Assembly: GCA_965220935.1 (NCBI GenBank)
Contig: OZ244857.1
Span: 2,542,001 to 2,606,000, forward strand
Direction: 5' to 3'
Length of the DNA: 64,000 nucleotides
Source of the DNA: Bin80 sp965220935
GTDB taxonomy: Bacteria; Bacteroidota; Rhodothermia; Rhodothermales; Bin80
This document shows, piece by piece, positions 26,920 through 37,300 of this stretch (the first letter of the stretch is position 1; each line of letters begins with the position of its first letter). Below the pieces are notes generated by a model. That model did no database searches, was not told the DNA's origin, and saw only the letters and a program-made list of their open reading frames with translations. Position numbers and translations under genes: made by a program.

Positions 26920-27374
26920 CGCACCCAGGTACCCCGAATCAAATACCGCACCTGAGCACCCGCAAATGTAGTCGTTCCTTTTGGGTGCTCCCGAGCGAGA
27001 AGCGTATTCCAGATTGCACGAGCCTGCGAACCCGTGACCAGAAGAATCTCCAAATCCTGAATCTGCCGCACATCTGCGGGAACGTCAACCGGGGCTGGAA
27101 CGCTTTCCTCCAGTAGACGCGGACCACGAACAAAGGAAGCCGTCTGAGGCTTGGGAAGCGAAACATGTCCTTCCTCTTCCAGAACATATAACGCCTTCAT
27201 GCAACCGGAAATACGAGGTCGTCCCTTGGTATTCAACAACTTGAACTTTGAACAAATCAGTTTCCCGAGAGCCTGACGACTCTTGTCCTGATTTGAGGTG
27301 ACGAGCTCGGACAAGGTCGGCAAATCGCTCCGAAGAGTCGCTAAAATGGTTTGCTGTACTTGCATTTTTTGCAT
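26889..27374 (-). CDS. N-terminal half of the DUF4338-transposase fusion
   Basis: The frame could be extended further upstream, but the element ends at 27449, so the real start is Met at 27374 or 27365 (MQKMQVQQTILATLRSDLP). It runs through SRQALGKLICSKFKLLNTKG, RPRISGCMKALYVLEEEG and ILLVTGSQARAIWNTLLARE to AQVRYLIRGT, where the homology switches to the other frame (YLGAVGFSAAALHL). This is the expected N-terminal half of a DruA-like protein. It overlaps the main part by about 30 nt. A -1 shift at GGGGTACC would join them. Confidence 0.7.
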   Translation of the reverse strand: MQKMQVQQTILATLRSDLPTLSELVTSNQDKSRQALGKLICSKFKLLNTKGRPRISGCMKALYVLEEEGHVSLPKPQTASFVRGPRLLEESVPAPVDVPADVRQIQDLEILLVTGSQARAIWNTLLAREHPKGTTTFAGAQVRYLIRGTWVRWAFPPRHCI

Positions 27375-27449
27375 AGTAAAGTGAAGAATAACACAATAAT
27401 ACGCAATAAAAGTTTTATTGTCAAATATAAGTATTGATAACAAGGCAGG

Positions 27450-27962
27450 GATAGGCGTTGCCATTATTATCGGTGCACTTTGTTCTTGTATCTGCATTCC
27501 AGCCCTGCGGCCCTTTCCTCAATGGACATTATTCCGCGTCTTCAGTACTGCGGACTACTCCGCCACCCTATCAGCCCGGCCTTTCCCTTACGAGATTCCA
27601 GTTGCCTTGTGCATCAGCATGGATAGGAATTCCCGTGTTGCTCCTTTCCTGATCTTCCATGCATGCCAGCGTTACTACCCCGGTGAGTTATCTTGGCGCG
27701 CTCATATCGCTTATTCCCAAGATAGATCCGTCTTCCCTAAATTGCCGGTAGGTTGACTCTCACATTAAACGTTCCAAGGCCTGCTCAACGTTCACTACGC
27801 GTTCCGCCCATATGGTCGCTGAACTACTCATGTAGCCCGTTTACCTTCATGCTTCATATTACATCGTTACCTCCATAATACGTTAAGGTCTCTACCAACT
27901 GGATTGACAGGTGTTGGGTGGGGTTCGCATCCATCACAGGAAAGCGCCTTTCCACGGCGCAC
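27450..27962 (-). ncRNA. Group II intron copy 1, 5' part
   Basis: The minus strand starts GTGCGCCGTGGAAAGGCGC at 27962. GUGCG is the canonical 5' end of group II introns. The following ~510 nt are nearly identical to the intact copy at 32240-32750 and include AGGGTGGCGGAGTAGTCCGC and CCGATAATAATGG, typical of structured domain I-III RNA. The intron lies about 120 nt downstream of the ATPase gene stop and on the same strand. It is interrupted at 27449 by the IS4-type element. Confidence 0.75.
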
Positions 27963-28082
27963 GCCAATCTCTGATTTTACCCCTGTTTCTGCACCTCTGT
28001 CACAGCTGTAGGCAAATGTTAGAGTTCTCAAGACCCGATCCCATGATGATAGGATTCATCTGGTGTGCTTAGAGAATTTAAC

Positions 28083-29204
28083 CTACGAATCGGCATAGTT
28101 AGAGATCAACCACCTACGCATTGACGGAATCGGAATGCTATACAGTTCATCTTGACTGTGCAGGATTCCACGCTCTACGGCTCTTTTGAACAAACTCTTC
28201 GCTTTATCTGGATCGTCGTACTCCCGAGACAAAAACCCTTCAATATCTTCCTTGCAAAGCCCGCTTCCATATGCAACGCTTTGAATCATTTTTGCCAGAC
28301 CTGCGCGCTCTATTCCGCTGATCCCTCTTGCGCGTTGTTTGTAATACGCCTCCCGCCTCTGCGTGCCTAGTCTGTGTACAACCTTCAGCCCCTCTGGAAT
28401 CATCTCCCCTTGATCATTCTGGATTTGCTTGGCCGCAGCATCTCCATACGCCGTAATATGCTGAGGCCAGCCATGCGTTTCCTGGGCAATCGCATCTATC
28501 CATGAAGCAGGGTTCCCCTTGGCTCCCCCCTCCTTGACTAGCCAATCTTGAATCACCGCGCGCTCTGATTCTTTGTCTATTGACCCCAACTCCACAAAAC
28601 ACCCTCCCTTGAATCTAGAAATTCCTAACGAATTGAAAGCTTCTTCTGTATGCCCCAACCCTGCCGCAAGTAGGATGACTGGATGGGGAAAGTCACCATT
28701 ATGAATCCTGTTTAATGTTGACGACACCAGAACCTCATTTGGGGTGTCATAGAAACGACCAACATATTGGGCTTCATCAAGAATTAGAAGCACTCCCCGC
28801 CTGGGATGCATCCTTTCAAGTACATGAGATACACCTGCCTCACCTGCAACTTCCTCTAGATGTCCTGCCCCCAATAATTTTAAATCCGCTTTGATAGACG
28901 TCTGCTTACGCGAGACATAAGGTTTGCCAAGAGTCTGCGCCATGTGAACTGGATTATACAAATCGTCAAAATTTATTTTAACGACTCCCCATCGTTTTTC
29001 CATAGCATTCAGAGCGATTTCCTCCAACAACGCCGTCTTCCCCGCACCAGGTGCACCCTGGATCAGAAACGTTGACCCCTGTTTTATTTTCAAGGAGTTA
29101 TCAATAAGTTTGTCAAAATTACCTATAATATGTTTTCGCCCGTGAAAATATCTGGCAGGTCCACGGTCAGCAACATAATCAGGTACTTGAGAGGCATCAG
29201 CCAT
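28083..29204 (-). CDS. AAA-type P-loop ATPase, copy 1
   Basis: A 373-residue cytoplasmic ATPase. RGPARYFHGRKHIIGNFDKL opens the domain. Walker A is GAPGAGKT (about 50-57), Walker B is GVLLILDEAQ (about 137-146), and a sensor region ILLAAGLGHTEEAF follows. The C-terminal ~120 residues form a helical, winged-helix-like region. No partner enzyme is adjacent. The gene is a twin of 32871-33992: they are almost identical except for residues about 60-170, where they differ strongly (KINFDDLYNPVHMAQTLGKP against NINLGDLYKPVHMAQTLGQP). The two units share flanks and the downstream intron. A role in DNA transposition or partner loading (TniB/IstB-like) is possible but unproven. Confidence 0.8.
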   Translation of the reverse strand: MADASQVPDYVADRGPARYFHGRKHIIGNFDKLIDNSLKIKQGSTFLIQGAPGAGKTALLEEIALNAMEKRWGVVKINFDDLYNPVHMAQTLGKPYVSRKQTSIKADLKLLGAGHLEEVAGEAGVSHVLERMHPRRGVLLILDEAQYVGRFYDTPNEVLVSSTLNRIHNGDFPHPVILLAAGLGHTEEAFNSLGISRFKGGCFVELGSIDKESERAVIQDWLVKEGGAKGNPASWIDAIAQETHGWPQHITAYGDAAAKQIQNDQGEMIPEGLKVVHRLGTQRREAYYKQRARGISGIERAGLAKMIQSVAYGSGLCKEDIEGFLSREYDDPDKAKSLFKRAVERGILHSQDELYSIPIPSMRRWLISNYADS

Positions 29205-29319
29205 GACGAGAAAATATTGTCCTTTAGATCATTGGACACCATTCAGGCTTGCATGGTTCCAAAAATCTATTTCTCATAGATCATAATAAAGACAACCGTT
29301 TTTAGTAAGGCCCCTGAAA

Positions 29320-29341
29320 ATCGCTCCGTCATGAATATTAT
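29320..29341 (+). repeat. Recurrent 22-nt breakpoint repeat, copy 3
   Basis: Same core as at 1728. It is the exact upstream limit of the ATPase/intron duplication, since sequence identity with the second unit ends here. A decayed IS1634-like gene follows. Confidence 0.6.
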
Positions 29342-30726
29342 CCCGACTTCAACGGTTTCAGATTTTTGAGATTTTAAACCCCTTATTTATATAGTTTTTC
29401 GGGCGGTTTTTCGGTGATTATGGCGTGTAGTGTTCATTTTTGGTTTTATGTCGTATATGTGTAAATATAGGTGCTCATGTTTATCAGAGAACTCAAGCGT
29501 AAAACCACTAAAAACATTGCAGTCCAGATTGTTGAGAGTTACCGCAATCAGGCGGATTCGCATGATTCGGCACATGGGAAGTGTGCATCCAGATGCGGTG
29601 GATGGGCTGGTCAAAATCGCCTACCTGGAACTGGCGCGGATCCAGAAGGCGCGCCATCCCACATTATTTCCCGCAGAGTCGTATGTGGATGAGGTGGTGG
29701 CAGCCAGAACGAAGAAGCGCGAGGATAAGACTCTGGTGATAAAGGATGCGCGGAAGTTTCATGAGATACGACGGATATGTTTGGGCTTTCATGAGGTGAG
29801 CGGTATGATCAGATGGGGTTTGCAGAGGTGTTTGATTCTTGATGGCGCGACGCTTGCAGGCGGTGTTACTGCGTCTGGCCACACCTAGGGAGAGTAAACT
29901 GGGCCATAGCCGAAAGATGTCTAAGGATGCGGGGGTTGAGGTGGAGAAGTTTTACAGGATGATGGATGCGGTCACCGATGATGGCGTTCAAGCAACGTAT
30001 ATCAGATCAAACGTTGGGACGGCTTGGGGGAAAATTAACGGTGCTCTTTTTTGATGTTACAACGCTGAGTTTTGCCAGCGAGAATTCAGATGAGCTACGT
30101 AAGAAGGGATAGAGTAAAGATGGAAAGCCACAAAGGGTTCAGGTGGTATTGGCGTTAATTCAAACCAAAGAGGGGCTTCCAGTGACCTACGAGCTGGCAA
30201 TACCACCGATGTAAAGACGCTGGAACCCGCCATGACCAAGCTCCGTGAGCGGTTTGATTTGGATCAGATGATTGTGGTGGGGGGATGTTGAGTAAAGATA
30301 ATTTAGCCTTACTCAGAAGTTGGAACTGTGATTATGTGGTGGCGGCGCGCTTACGCTCATTGAACAACGTGCAGACGCAGGCCAAGATACGTCGTGGAAG
30401 GCCCTACCAACGGGGCGTAAGGTCCGCGAGCACACACTTGCAGGTCGGCGTCTGATTCTACGATATTGTCCGAAAAAAGCCGCACGGGATGTGAAGTTAC
30501 GGGACAAGGCGATTGAGAACGTCAAGAACCGCGGAGTCAAAGGGACGGGGCGCGCAGGGCGTTTTCTTCATAGAGAGCAAGATGGCGTCACTGAGGCCGC
30601 GATTGAAAAAGACAAGAAGCTTGATGGGTTACATGGCGTCTGGACGAGTTTAGAGGATCCGTCCCCCGAGCGAATCTATCAGTATTATGGGGAGTTATGG
30701 CGGAAGGATCTGATCATTCTTGTGCT
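29342..30726 (+). pseudogene. IS1634-like transposase, third subfamily, decayed
   Basis: Fragments in several frames read as one IS1634-type transposase: MFIRELKRKTTKNIAVQIVE at 29477, MIRHMGSVHPDAVDGLVKIA near 29560, KFHEIRRICLGFHEV near 29750, VVLALIQTKEGLPVTYEL near 30150, TLEPAMTKLRERFDLDQMIV near 30220 and ERIYQYYGELWRKDLII near 30670. At least six frameshifts or stops exclude function. The 3' end is missing and abuts the next dead element at about 30727. Confidence 0.8.
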
Positions 30727-31990
30727 GTTTGGTTTGACTGTGCAAATACACACGCTGCTCTCGACCTTTCACCCCAAGCGTCCACGCCCGACTTTTTGTT
30801 GTCGTTTTGTGAGGCTTTTTCTTTGGCACTGTCGGCGTTTTACTCCGCTCAACACACAGCCAGTCAAACCCCTTATTTCTTAGGTAATTCAGGTTTTCCT
30901 CTGTCGCGATCCCGGCATCCATAATGACCGTTAGATTCTTTTGATCCAGTTGATCAATCGCTTGTTTGAGTGTGTGAGGCTCACTGGCGTTGCCAGGATA
31001 AATCTTCGCCTTGCGAGGGAATCCAGACCCATCTAAAACCAAGGCCAGCGTCACCAATAAGCAATCATTTCGCTTTTGCGTCCATGTTTGAGTAGTGGCC
31101 CGTGTTCACTTCCCATGTAATAGGTATGGGTCAAATCATAAAAAATCACGGTATCTCCAAAGCCTAACAACTCTTTGGTTAAAGTTCATTCATAATGGTC
31201 TCATGATGACCAAAGAGACGGTCTCCAACATTATAAAATGATCGCAGACTCGGGTCCGTGGCATTGAGTAAGTCTAAAATACTTGAGCGTTCCATCATCG
31301 GGTTTGCAATTCACGGCCAGGACTGAGCATGTGACTAAACCCATCGCCCAGTGAATCTGATTCTGGCTAAACTCCAGGGTTTTGAGGATCTTTTCAAACC
31401 CCAGTAAGCTTTCAATGCGACACGTTCGCGAGTCAATGTGCTCAATTTCATGGGTCATGATTGCGTCTCGATCATCGCGTGGATCATGAATATCAAACCC
31501 CTGTGCCTTGAGTTTTTCAACCAGGTCCTTCCCTGTGCGCTCTAACACTGGATCCTCCATTGGAAGGCGTGGAACTCCACGTAGATCATCTTCAATCATT
31601 TGCGTGAGACGAGGCCATTGATCTTGGGGGATGGTGAAATGTTGGCCCAGATTAAGGATGGTCTTTTGCTTTGGGTTTCCGTCAACGCGGTAGGAGACAA
31701 CCAAGGAGAAGGTATTGGCTTTTTTGCCTGATTTAAGGGATCGGGATTTAGGACGAATATAGCATGATAAAATGGGTTAGATGAATGGAGTTAAACGGAG
31801 GTGACGAAAAAAATTCCGAAAAATCCACTACATTAGAGTTTTTTGAAAAAATAAATTTCAAATCCCCAAAAAACGCCCAAAATCGGGAGATTTTGGGCTA
31901 AAAACACTGATTTTTAGGAAAAAATCAGTAAATTATTTTGAAAATTGACTCAAAAATCTGATGCCCTTGCAAACTTGCGCCAAGTCGTTT
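30727..31990 (-). pseudogene. IS1634-like transposase, second subfamily, truncated copy E
   Basis: This is homologous to the copy at 12290-13975. It keeps the leader terminator (31875-31898), PLVVSYRVDGNPKQKTILNL (31700 region), LGFEKILKTLEFSQNQIHWA and LALVLDGSGFPRKAKIYPGN, with frameshifts near 31230 and 31060. The C-terminal third is missing: the sequence stops after YLHSQTKQHK, where the neighbouring IS remnant begins. The left part of its leader adjoins the 3' end of intron copy 2. Confidence 0.85.
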
Positions 31991-32750
31991 CCGCCCCGGC
32001 TCTCCGAACTGAGCGTGCAGGTTTCCCTCACTCGGCTCTCCAGATGAATCATACGGTTCGCACTCGGGACACCATGCTTCGTCTTGATGTTTCTACAACA
32101 GAAGTATACATTCCTATTAACATCTTGACTTCCACATCATGCATTGTTCAGCCTTGTTAAGCCCGAACAACGCCGTCATTTGACGTTCCCTTCACTTATG
32201 TATGTGCAGACTCCGAACCCCTGACATCCTCCGATGGATAGGCGTTGCCATTATTATCGGTGCACTTTGTTCTTGTATCTGCATTCCAGCCCTGCGGCCC
32301 TTTCCTCAATGGACATTATTCCGCGTCTTCAGTACTGCGGACTACTCCGCCACCCTATCAGCCCGGCTTTTCCCTTAAGAGATTCCAGTTGCCTTGTGCA
32401 TCAGCACGGATAGGAATTCCCGTGTTGCTCCTTTCCTGATCTTCCATGCATGCCAGCGTTACTGCCCCGACGAGTTATCTTGGCGCGCTCATATCGCTTA
32501 TTCCCAAGATAGATCCGTCTTCCCTAAATTGCCAGTAGGTTGACTCTCACATTAAACATTTCAAGGCCTGCTCAACGTTCACGACGCGTTCCGGCCCATA
32601 TGGTCGCTGAACTACTCATGTAGCCCGTTTACCTTCATGCTTCATATTACATCGTTACCTCCATAATACGTTAAGGTCTCTACCAACTGGATTGACAGGT
32701 GTTGGGTGGGGTTCGCATCCATCACAGGAAAGCGCCTTTCCACGGCGCAC
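31985..32750 (-). ncRNA. Group II intron copy 2, ORF-less
   Basis: The 5' end GTGCGCC is at 32750 (minus strand) and domain V at 32038-32006 (GAGCCGAGTGAGGGAAACCT continuing to GCACGCTCAGTTC), followed by GGGGCGGAAACGACTT. The whole intron is only about 765 nt and has no reverse transcriptase/maturase reading frame. Copy 1, after removing its IS, has the same length, so the lack of an ORF is a property of the family, not a local deletion. One base in the domain V stem (GAGG for GCGG) differs from copy 1. Splicing would depend on a maturase encoded elsewhere. Confidence 0.78.
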
Positions 32751-32870
32751 GCCAATCTCTGATTTTACCCCTGTTTCTGCACCTCTGTCACAGCTGTAGG
32801 CAAATGTTAGAGTTCTCAAGACCCGATCCCATGATGATAGGATTCATCTGGTGTGCTTAGAGAATTTAAC

Positions 32871-33992
32871 CTACGAATCGGCATAGTTAGAGATCAACCA
32901 CCTACGCATTGACGGAATCGGAATGCTATACAGTTCATCTTGACTGTGCAGGATTCCACGCTCTACGGCTCTTTTGAACAAACTCTTCGCTTTATCTGGA
33001 TCGTCGTACTCCCGAGACAAAAACCCTTCAATATCTTCCTTGCAAAGCCCGCTTCCATATGCAACGCTTTGAATCATTTTTGCCAGACCTGCGCGCTCTA
33101 TTCCGCTGATCCCTCTTGCGCGTTGTTTGTAATACGCCTCCCGCCTCTGCGTGCCTAGTCTGTGTACAACCTTCAGCCCCTCTGGAATCATCTCCCCTTG
33201 ATCATTCTGGATTTGCTTGGCCGCAGCATCTCCATACGCCGTAATATGCTGAGGCCAGCCATGCGTTTCCTGGGCAATCGCATCTATCCATGAAGCAGGG
33301 TTCCCCTTGGCTCCCCCCTCCTTGACTAGCCAATCTTGAATCACCGCGCGCTCTGATTCTTTGTCTATTGACCCCAACTCCACAAAACACCCTCCCTTGA
33401 ATCTAGAAATTCCTAACGAATTGAAAGCTTCTTCTGTATGCCCCAACCCTGCCGCAAGTAGGATGACTGGATGGGGAAAGTCACCATTATGGAGATTGTC
33501 CAATGTCTCCATGGCATCAATCTTGTTCGGTGTTTCAGTGAAAGCACCTATTCGTTGGGCTTCATCAAGAATTAAAAGCACCCCCCGTTTGGGGTTCATC
33601 CTTCCAAGCACTTGAGACACACTTGAATCCCCTGCAACTTCTTTGATGTGCTCTCTCGATAATACGTTGGCGTCTACTTTCGTAGCTTTCTGTTTGCGAG
33701 CGACGTAGGGTTGCCCAAGAGTCTGTGCCATATGAACAGGCTTATATAAGTCGCCTAAATTAATATTAAAGACATCCCAACGTTTTTCCATAGCATCTAA
33801 GGCCATTTCCTCCAATAACGCCGTTTTGCCCGCACCAGGTGCACCCTGGATCAGAAACGTTGACCCCTGTTTTATTTTCAAGGAGTTATCAATAAGTTTG
33901 TCAAAATTACCTATAATATGTTTTCGCCCGTGAAAATATCTGGCAGGTCCACGGTCAGCAACATAATCAGGTACTTGAGAGGCATCAGTCAT
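32871..33992 (-). CDS. AAA-type P-loop ATPase, copy 2
   Basis: A 373-residue twin of 28083-29204 with the same Walker A (GAPGAGKT), Walker B (GVLLILDEAQ) and C-terminal half. Only the segment between Walker A and just beyond Walker B differs (for example ANVLSREHIKEVAGDSSVSQ here against LKLLGAGHLEEVAGEAGVSH). Outside that segment the DNA is almost identical, including the 5' leader and the intron downstream. Substrate and partner are unknown. The difference pattern suggests that two diverged alleles were homogenised at their flanks by gene conversion. Confidence 0.8.
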   Translation of the reverse strand: MTDASQVPDYVADRGPARYFHGRKHIIGNFDKLIDNSLKIKQGSTFLIQGAPGAGKTALLEEMALDAMEKRWDVFNINLGDLYKPVHMAQTLGQPYVARKQKATKVDANVLSREHIKEVAGDSSVSQVLGRMNPKRGVLLILDEAQRIGAFTETPNKIDAMETLDNLHNGDFPHPVILLAAGLGHTEEAFNSLGISRFKGGCFVELGSIDKESERAVIQDWLVKEGGAKGNPASWIDAIAQETHGWPQHITAYGDAAAKQIQNDQGEMIPEGLKVVHRLGTQRREAYYKQRARGISGIERAGLAKMIQSVAYGSGLCKEDIEGFLSREYDDPDKAKSLFKRAVERGILHSQDELYSIPIPSMRRWLISNYADS

Positions 33993-34107
33993 GACGAGAA
34001 AATATTGTCCCGTAGATCATTGGACACCATTCAGGCTTGCATGGTTCCAAAAATCTATTTCTCATAGACCATAATAAAGACAACCGTTTTTAGTAAGGCC
34101 CCTGAAA

Positions 34108-34130
34108 ATCGCTCCGTCATGAATATTATG
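34108..34130 (+). repeat. Recurrent 22-23 nt breakpoint repeat, copy 4
   Basis: Same core as at 1728. It marks the upstream limit of the second ATPase/intron unit. What follows (34131-34302) has no recognisable gene. Confidence 0.6.
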
Positions 34131-34302
34131 GATCAAATAGGTTAGTTGAAAAAATCTCCAAATTAAAAGAAACAAGTTTTGATCGCTAAATTATGGTGAA
34201 TAATATGGGTTAAAATGAGTCCTCCACTGCCTTTTTCATCATATTCTTTCCATGACCGAAATTTCTCTGGTCGGTGATCCGCCGCTTGGCAAGGTCGTTC
34301 TG

Positions 34303-37300
34303 CTACCGCAGTCTCATCAAATGGCCAACATGTACCGACGCGTGCCCTTCTGGGGAGGTGACGGTCATTTGATACAGATAGACCCCGGCGGGTAGCGTCA
34401 GATCACGGAGTTCAATGGCCTGATTTGTGCCAGATGACAGGTGAGCTACAGGCTGTGTGTAAACGCGTCGCCCCGTTATGTCCATGACGTTTACCTGCAC
34501 TTGGGCAGGCCACGGTAGATCAAACACAATGCGGGTAGAATGGGTAAACGGATTCGGATAACTGGAATGAACGATCAACTCCTGCGGCAAGCCTTGCTCG
34601 GCTTCACGATGGACCGGCGAGACCACTTCAATGCCAAATTTCAGGCTGTCTTGCGCGCCATTGGCATCCACCGCTCTGTAGGTCAACTCCACCGGAGGCG
34701 TGACTTGTACGGGGGTTCCATAGATGGTGCGCGTAGGTGCATCATATCTGAGTCCATTGGGAAGAGACAACAGAGTGAGCGTGTATTGAATCGGATCTTC
34801 AGCGCCAGTAACCTCGGGCAGAACCAGAGGGTCAATCAATGCCCCCCGATCATACGATTGATTCTCAACGTTTGCACGAAACGTGATGCCGTAGATCTCC
34901 AGCGTAAATTCCATTGTAGACGTTGTCCCCACTGCATCGGTCACCGTCCATGTAAAATCTTGCGCCGCCGTGACCAGGGTGGGAGTGCCACCAATGGTGC
35001 GTGTGGATTCATCAAAAGACAGCCCCAAAGGGAGCGTTTCTGGAGAGAGCCTATAAGCATAAGGCATGACTCCTCCGCTGGCGGTCGGAAGCGTAAGATC
35101 GGAGATGACAACTCCCGCCGGATAACGCTGCGAAGCGATGGTTGCTACAAATGTCAGTGCTAAGACGGCTTCCGTGGTCGCACTCGCGATGAGCGAGGGC
35201 AGACCAGTCCCCGCCGAGTTGATGGCACTGACCCGGTAATGAACTGTGGTGTTTGCTGAGAGTCCTGTGTGCGCATAGGTCACTACCGTGGAAGCGGTGT
35301 TCCCTTCCAGATCGGTCCAGTTATCGGTGCCCGTGGGAGAAACTTCAATCTGATAGCCCGTAATCGCTGCGCCGCCGGTATTGGTGGGCGCCGTCCACGA
35401 TAGATTGATGGTGGTTGATCCATCGGCCGTCGCCGTCAGTGAGGTCGGGGCTGCGGGCGCGGTGATCACGGTCGTGGCACTGGCTGAATTGGATGCCGCT
35501 CCCGGTCCCTCCGAATTGATCGCACTCACCCGGTAATGAACTGTGGTGCCTGCTGAAAGTCCTGTATGCGCATAGGTGGTCGTGGTCAACCCGGTATTGT
35601 CCACCAGATTTGTCCATGTGTCCCCTGTGGGAGACGATTCAATCTGGTACCCCGTAATCGCTGCGCCGCCGGTATTGGTGGGCGCCGTCCACGATAGATT
35701 GATGGTGGTTGATCCATCGGCCGTCGCCGTCAGTGAGGTCGGGGCTGCGGGCGCAGTGATCGCTGTCGGGGTACTCGTCGTGGCACTGGCTGAATTGGAT
35801 GCCGCTCCCGGTCCCTCCGAATTGATCGCACTCACCCGGTAATGAACTGTGGTGTTTGCTGAGAGTCCTGTGTGCGCATAGGTGGTCGTGGTCAACCCTG
35901 TATTGTCCACCAGATTGGTCCACGAGTCCCCTGTGGGAGACGATTCAATCTGGTACCCCGTAATCGCTGCGCCGCCGGTATTGGTGGGCGCCGTCCACGA
36001 TAGATTGATGGTGGTTGATCCATCGGCCGTCGCCGTCAGTGAGGTCGGGGCTGCGGGCGCAGTGATCACTATTGAAGTACTCGTTGTGGCACTGGCTGAA
36101 TTGGATGCCGCTCCCGGTCCCTCCGAATTGATCGCACTCACCCGGTAATGAACTGTGGTGCCTGCTGAAAGTCCCGTGTGGGCATAGGTGGTCGTAGTCA
36201 ACCCGGTATTGTCCACCAAATTGGTCCACGAGTCCCCTGTGGGAGACGATTCAATCTGGTACCCCGTAATCGCTGCGCCGCCCGTATTGGTCGGCGCCGT
36301 CCACGATAGATTGATGATGGTTTGTCCGTCTGCCGTGGCTGTCAGTGAGGTCGGGGCTGCGGGCGCGGTGATCACGGTCGTAGCACTGGCAGAATTGGAT
36401 GCCGCTCCTGGCCCCTCCGAGTTGATGGCACTCACCCGGTAATGAACTGTGGTGCCCGCTGCAAGTCCTGTGTGGGCATAGGTGGTCGTGGTCAACCCGG
36501 TATTGTCCACCAAATTGGTCCACGAGTCCCCTGTGGGAGACGATTCAATCTGGTACCCCGTAATCGCTGCGCCGCCCGTACTGGTGGGGGCCGTCCACGA
36601 TAGATTGATGGTGGTTTGTCCATCTGCTGTCACAGTCAGTGAGGTCGGGGCATCTGGCGCGGTGACAGCCGTGGTGGCACTGGCAGTCTGTGACGCAATT
36701 CCCGGCCCCGCCGAGTTGATGGCACTCACCCGGTAGTGAACCGTGGTGCCCCCTGAGAGTCCTGTGTGGGCATAGGTGGTCGTGGTTAACCGGGTATTGT
36801 CCACCAAATTCGTCCACGAGTCCCCTGTTCCTGTTGGAGACGATTCAATCTGGTACCCCGTAATCGCTGCGCCGCCGGTATTGGTCGGCGCGGTCCACGA
36901 TAGATTGATGGTGGTTGATCCATCGGCCGTCGCCGTCAGTGAGGTCGGGGCCGCGGGCGCGCTGATCGGCTCTGTCGTGGCACTGGCCACATTCGACGGT
37001 GCACCAAGACCAGCCGAGTTATTGGCCCTTACCCGATAATACGCAGTCGTTCTCGGTGAAACGGGTCTAGAAAAGCCCGGAACTACGATTCTAAAACTAG
37101 CAGGGAGAACCACTGAAAAACTCCCAGGATTGCCCGTGGGAGACGCTTCCACCTGATAACCGGTGATCGGCGCACCTCCGTCGTCTGCGGGCGCGGTCCA
37201 CGACAGGTCGTGGCTCGTTCGATCTGGAGCCGTGGCGATGAGCCCTGTGGGGGCAGCAGGCCGGATGGCCGGACCTGCGCGGACAACATTGGACCAGACC

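Larger units (their letters stand above)
24923..27449 (-). mobile_element. IS4-type element with DruA-like/Tn5-like transposase
   Basis: The ends CCTGCCCTGT at 24923 and the inverted CAAGGCAGG at 27441-27449 are imperfect inverted repeats that extend inward to TTTGACAAT on both sides. The flanks carry a direct repeat GATAGG (24917-24922 and 27450-27455). The intact second intron copy (32230 region) shows the empty site, GATGGATAGGCGTTGCC, which proves the borders. Size is about 2.53 kb. Confidence 0.9.

Noticed and set aside
25093..27374. A Druantia defence system based on the DruA-like domain
   Set aside because: The domain is fused to a Tn5-like transposase, lies between inverted ends with a target duplication, and has no other Druantia genes beside it.
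28083..33992. Twin ATPases as TniB/TnsC of a Tn7-like transposon
   Set aside because: No DDE integrase of the TniA/TnsB type, no TniQ and no terminal repeats of that kind are found nearby.
34253..34400. Plus-strand frame starting MTEISLVGDPPLGKVVLLPQ
   Set aside because: It runs antisense into the C-terminal sorting domain of the FN3 protein and stops after about 47 codons. It is best explained by chance.
35210..36960. Regular ~300-bp repeats as a CRISPR or satellite array
   Set aside because: The period and the continuous reading frame match FN3 domains. There is no short repeat-spacer pattern and no cas gene.
35576..37039. Series of plus-strand open frames of 84-88 codons across the FN3 region
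   Set aside because: They are the same antisense reading of each FN3 unit, repeat with the same period and have no independent support.
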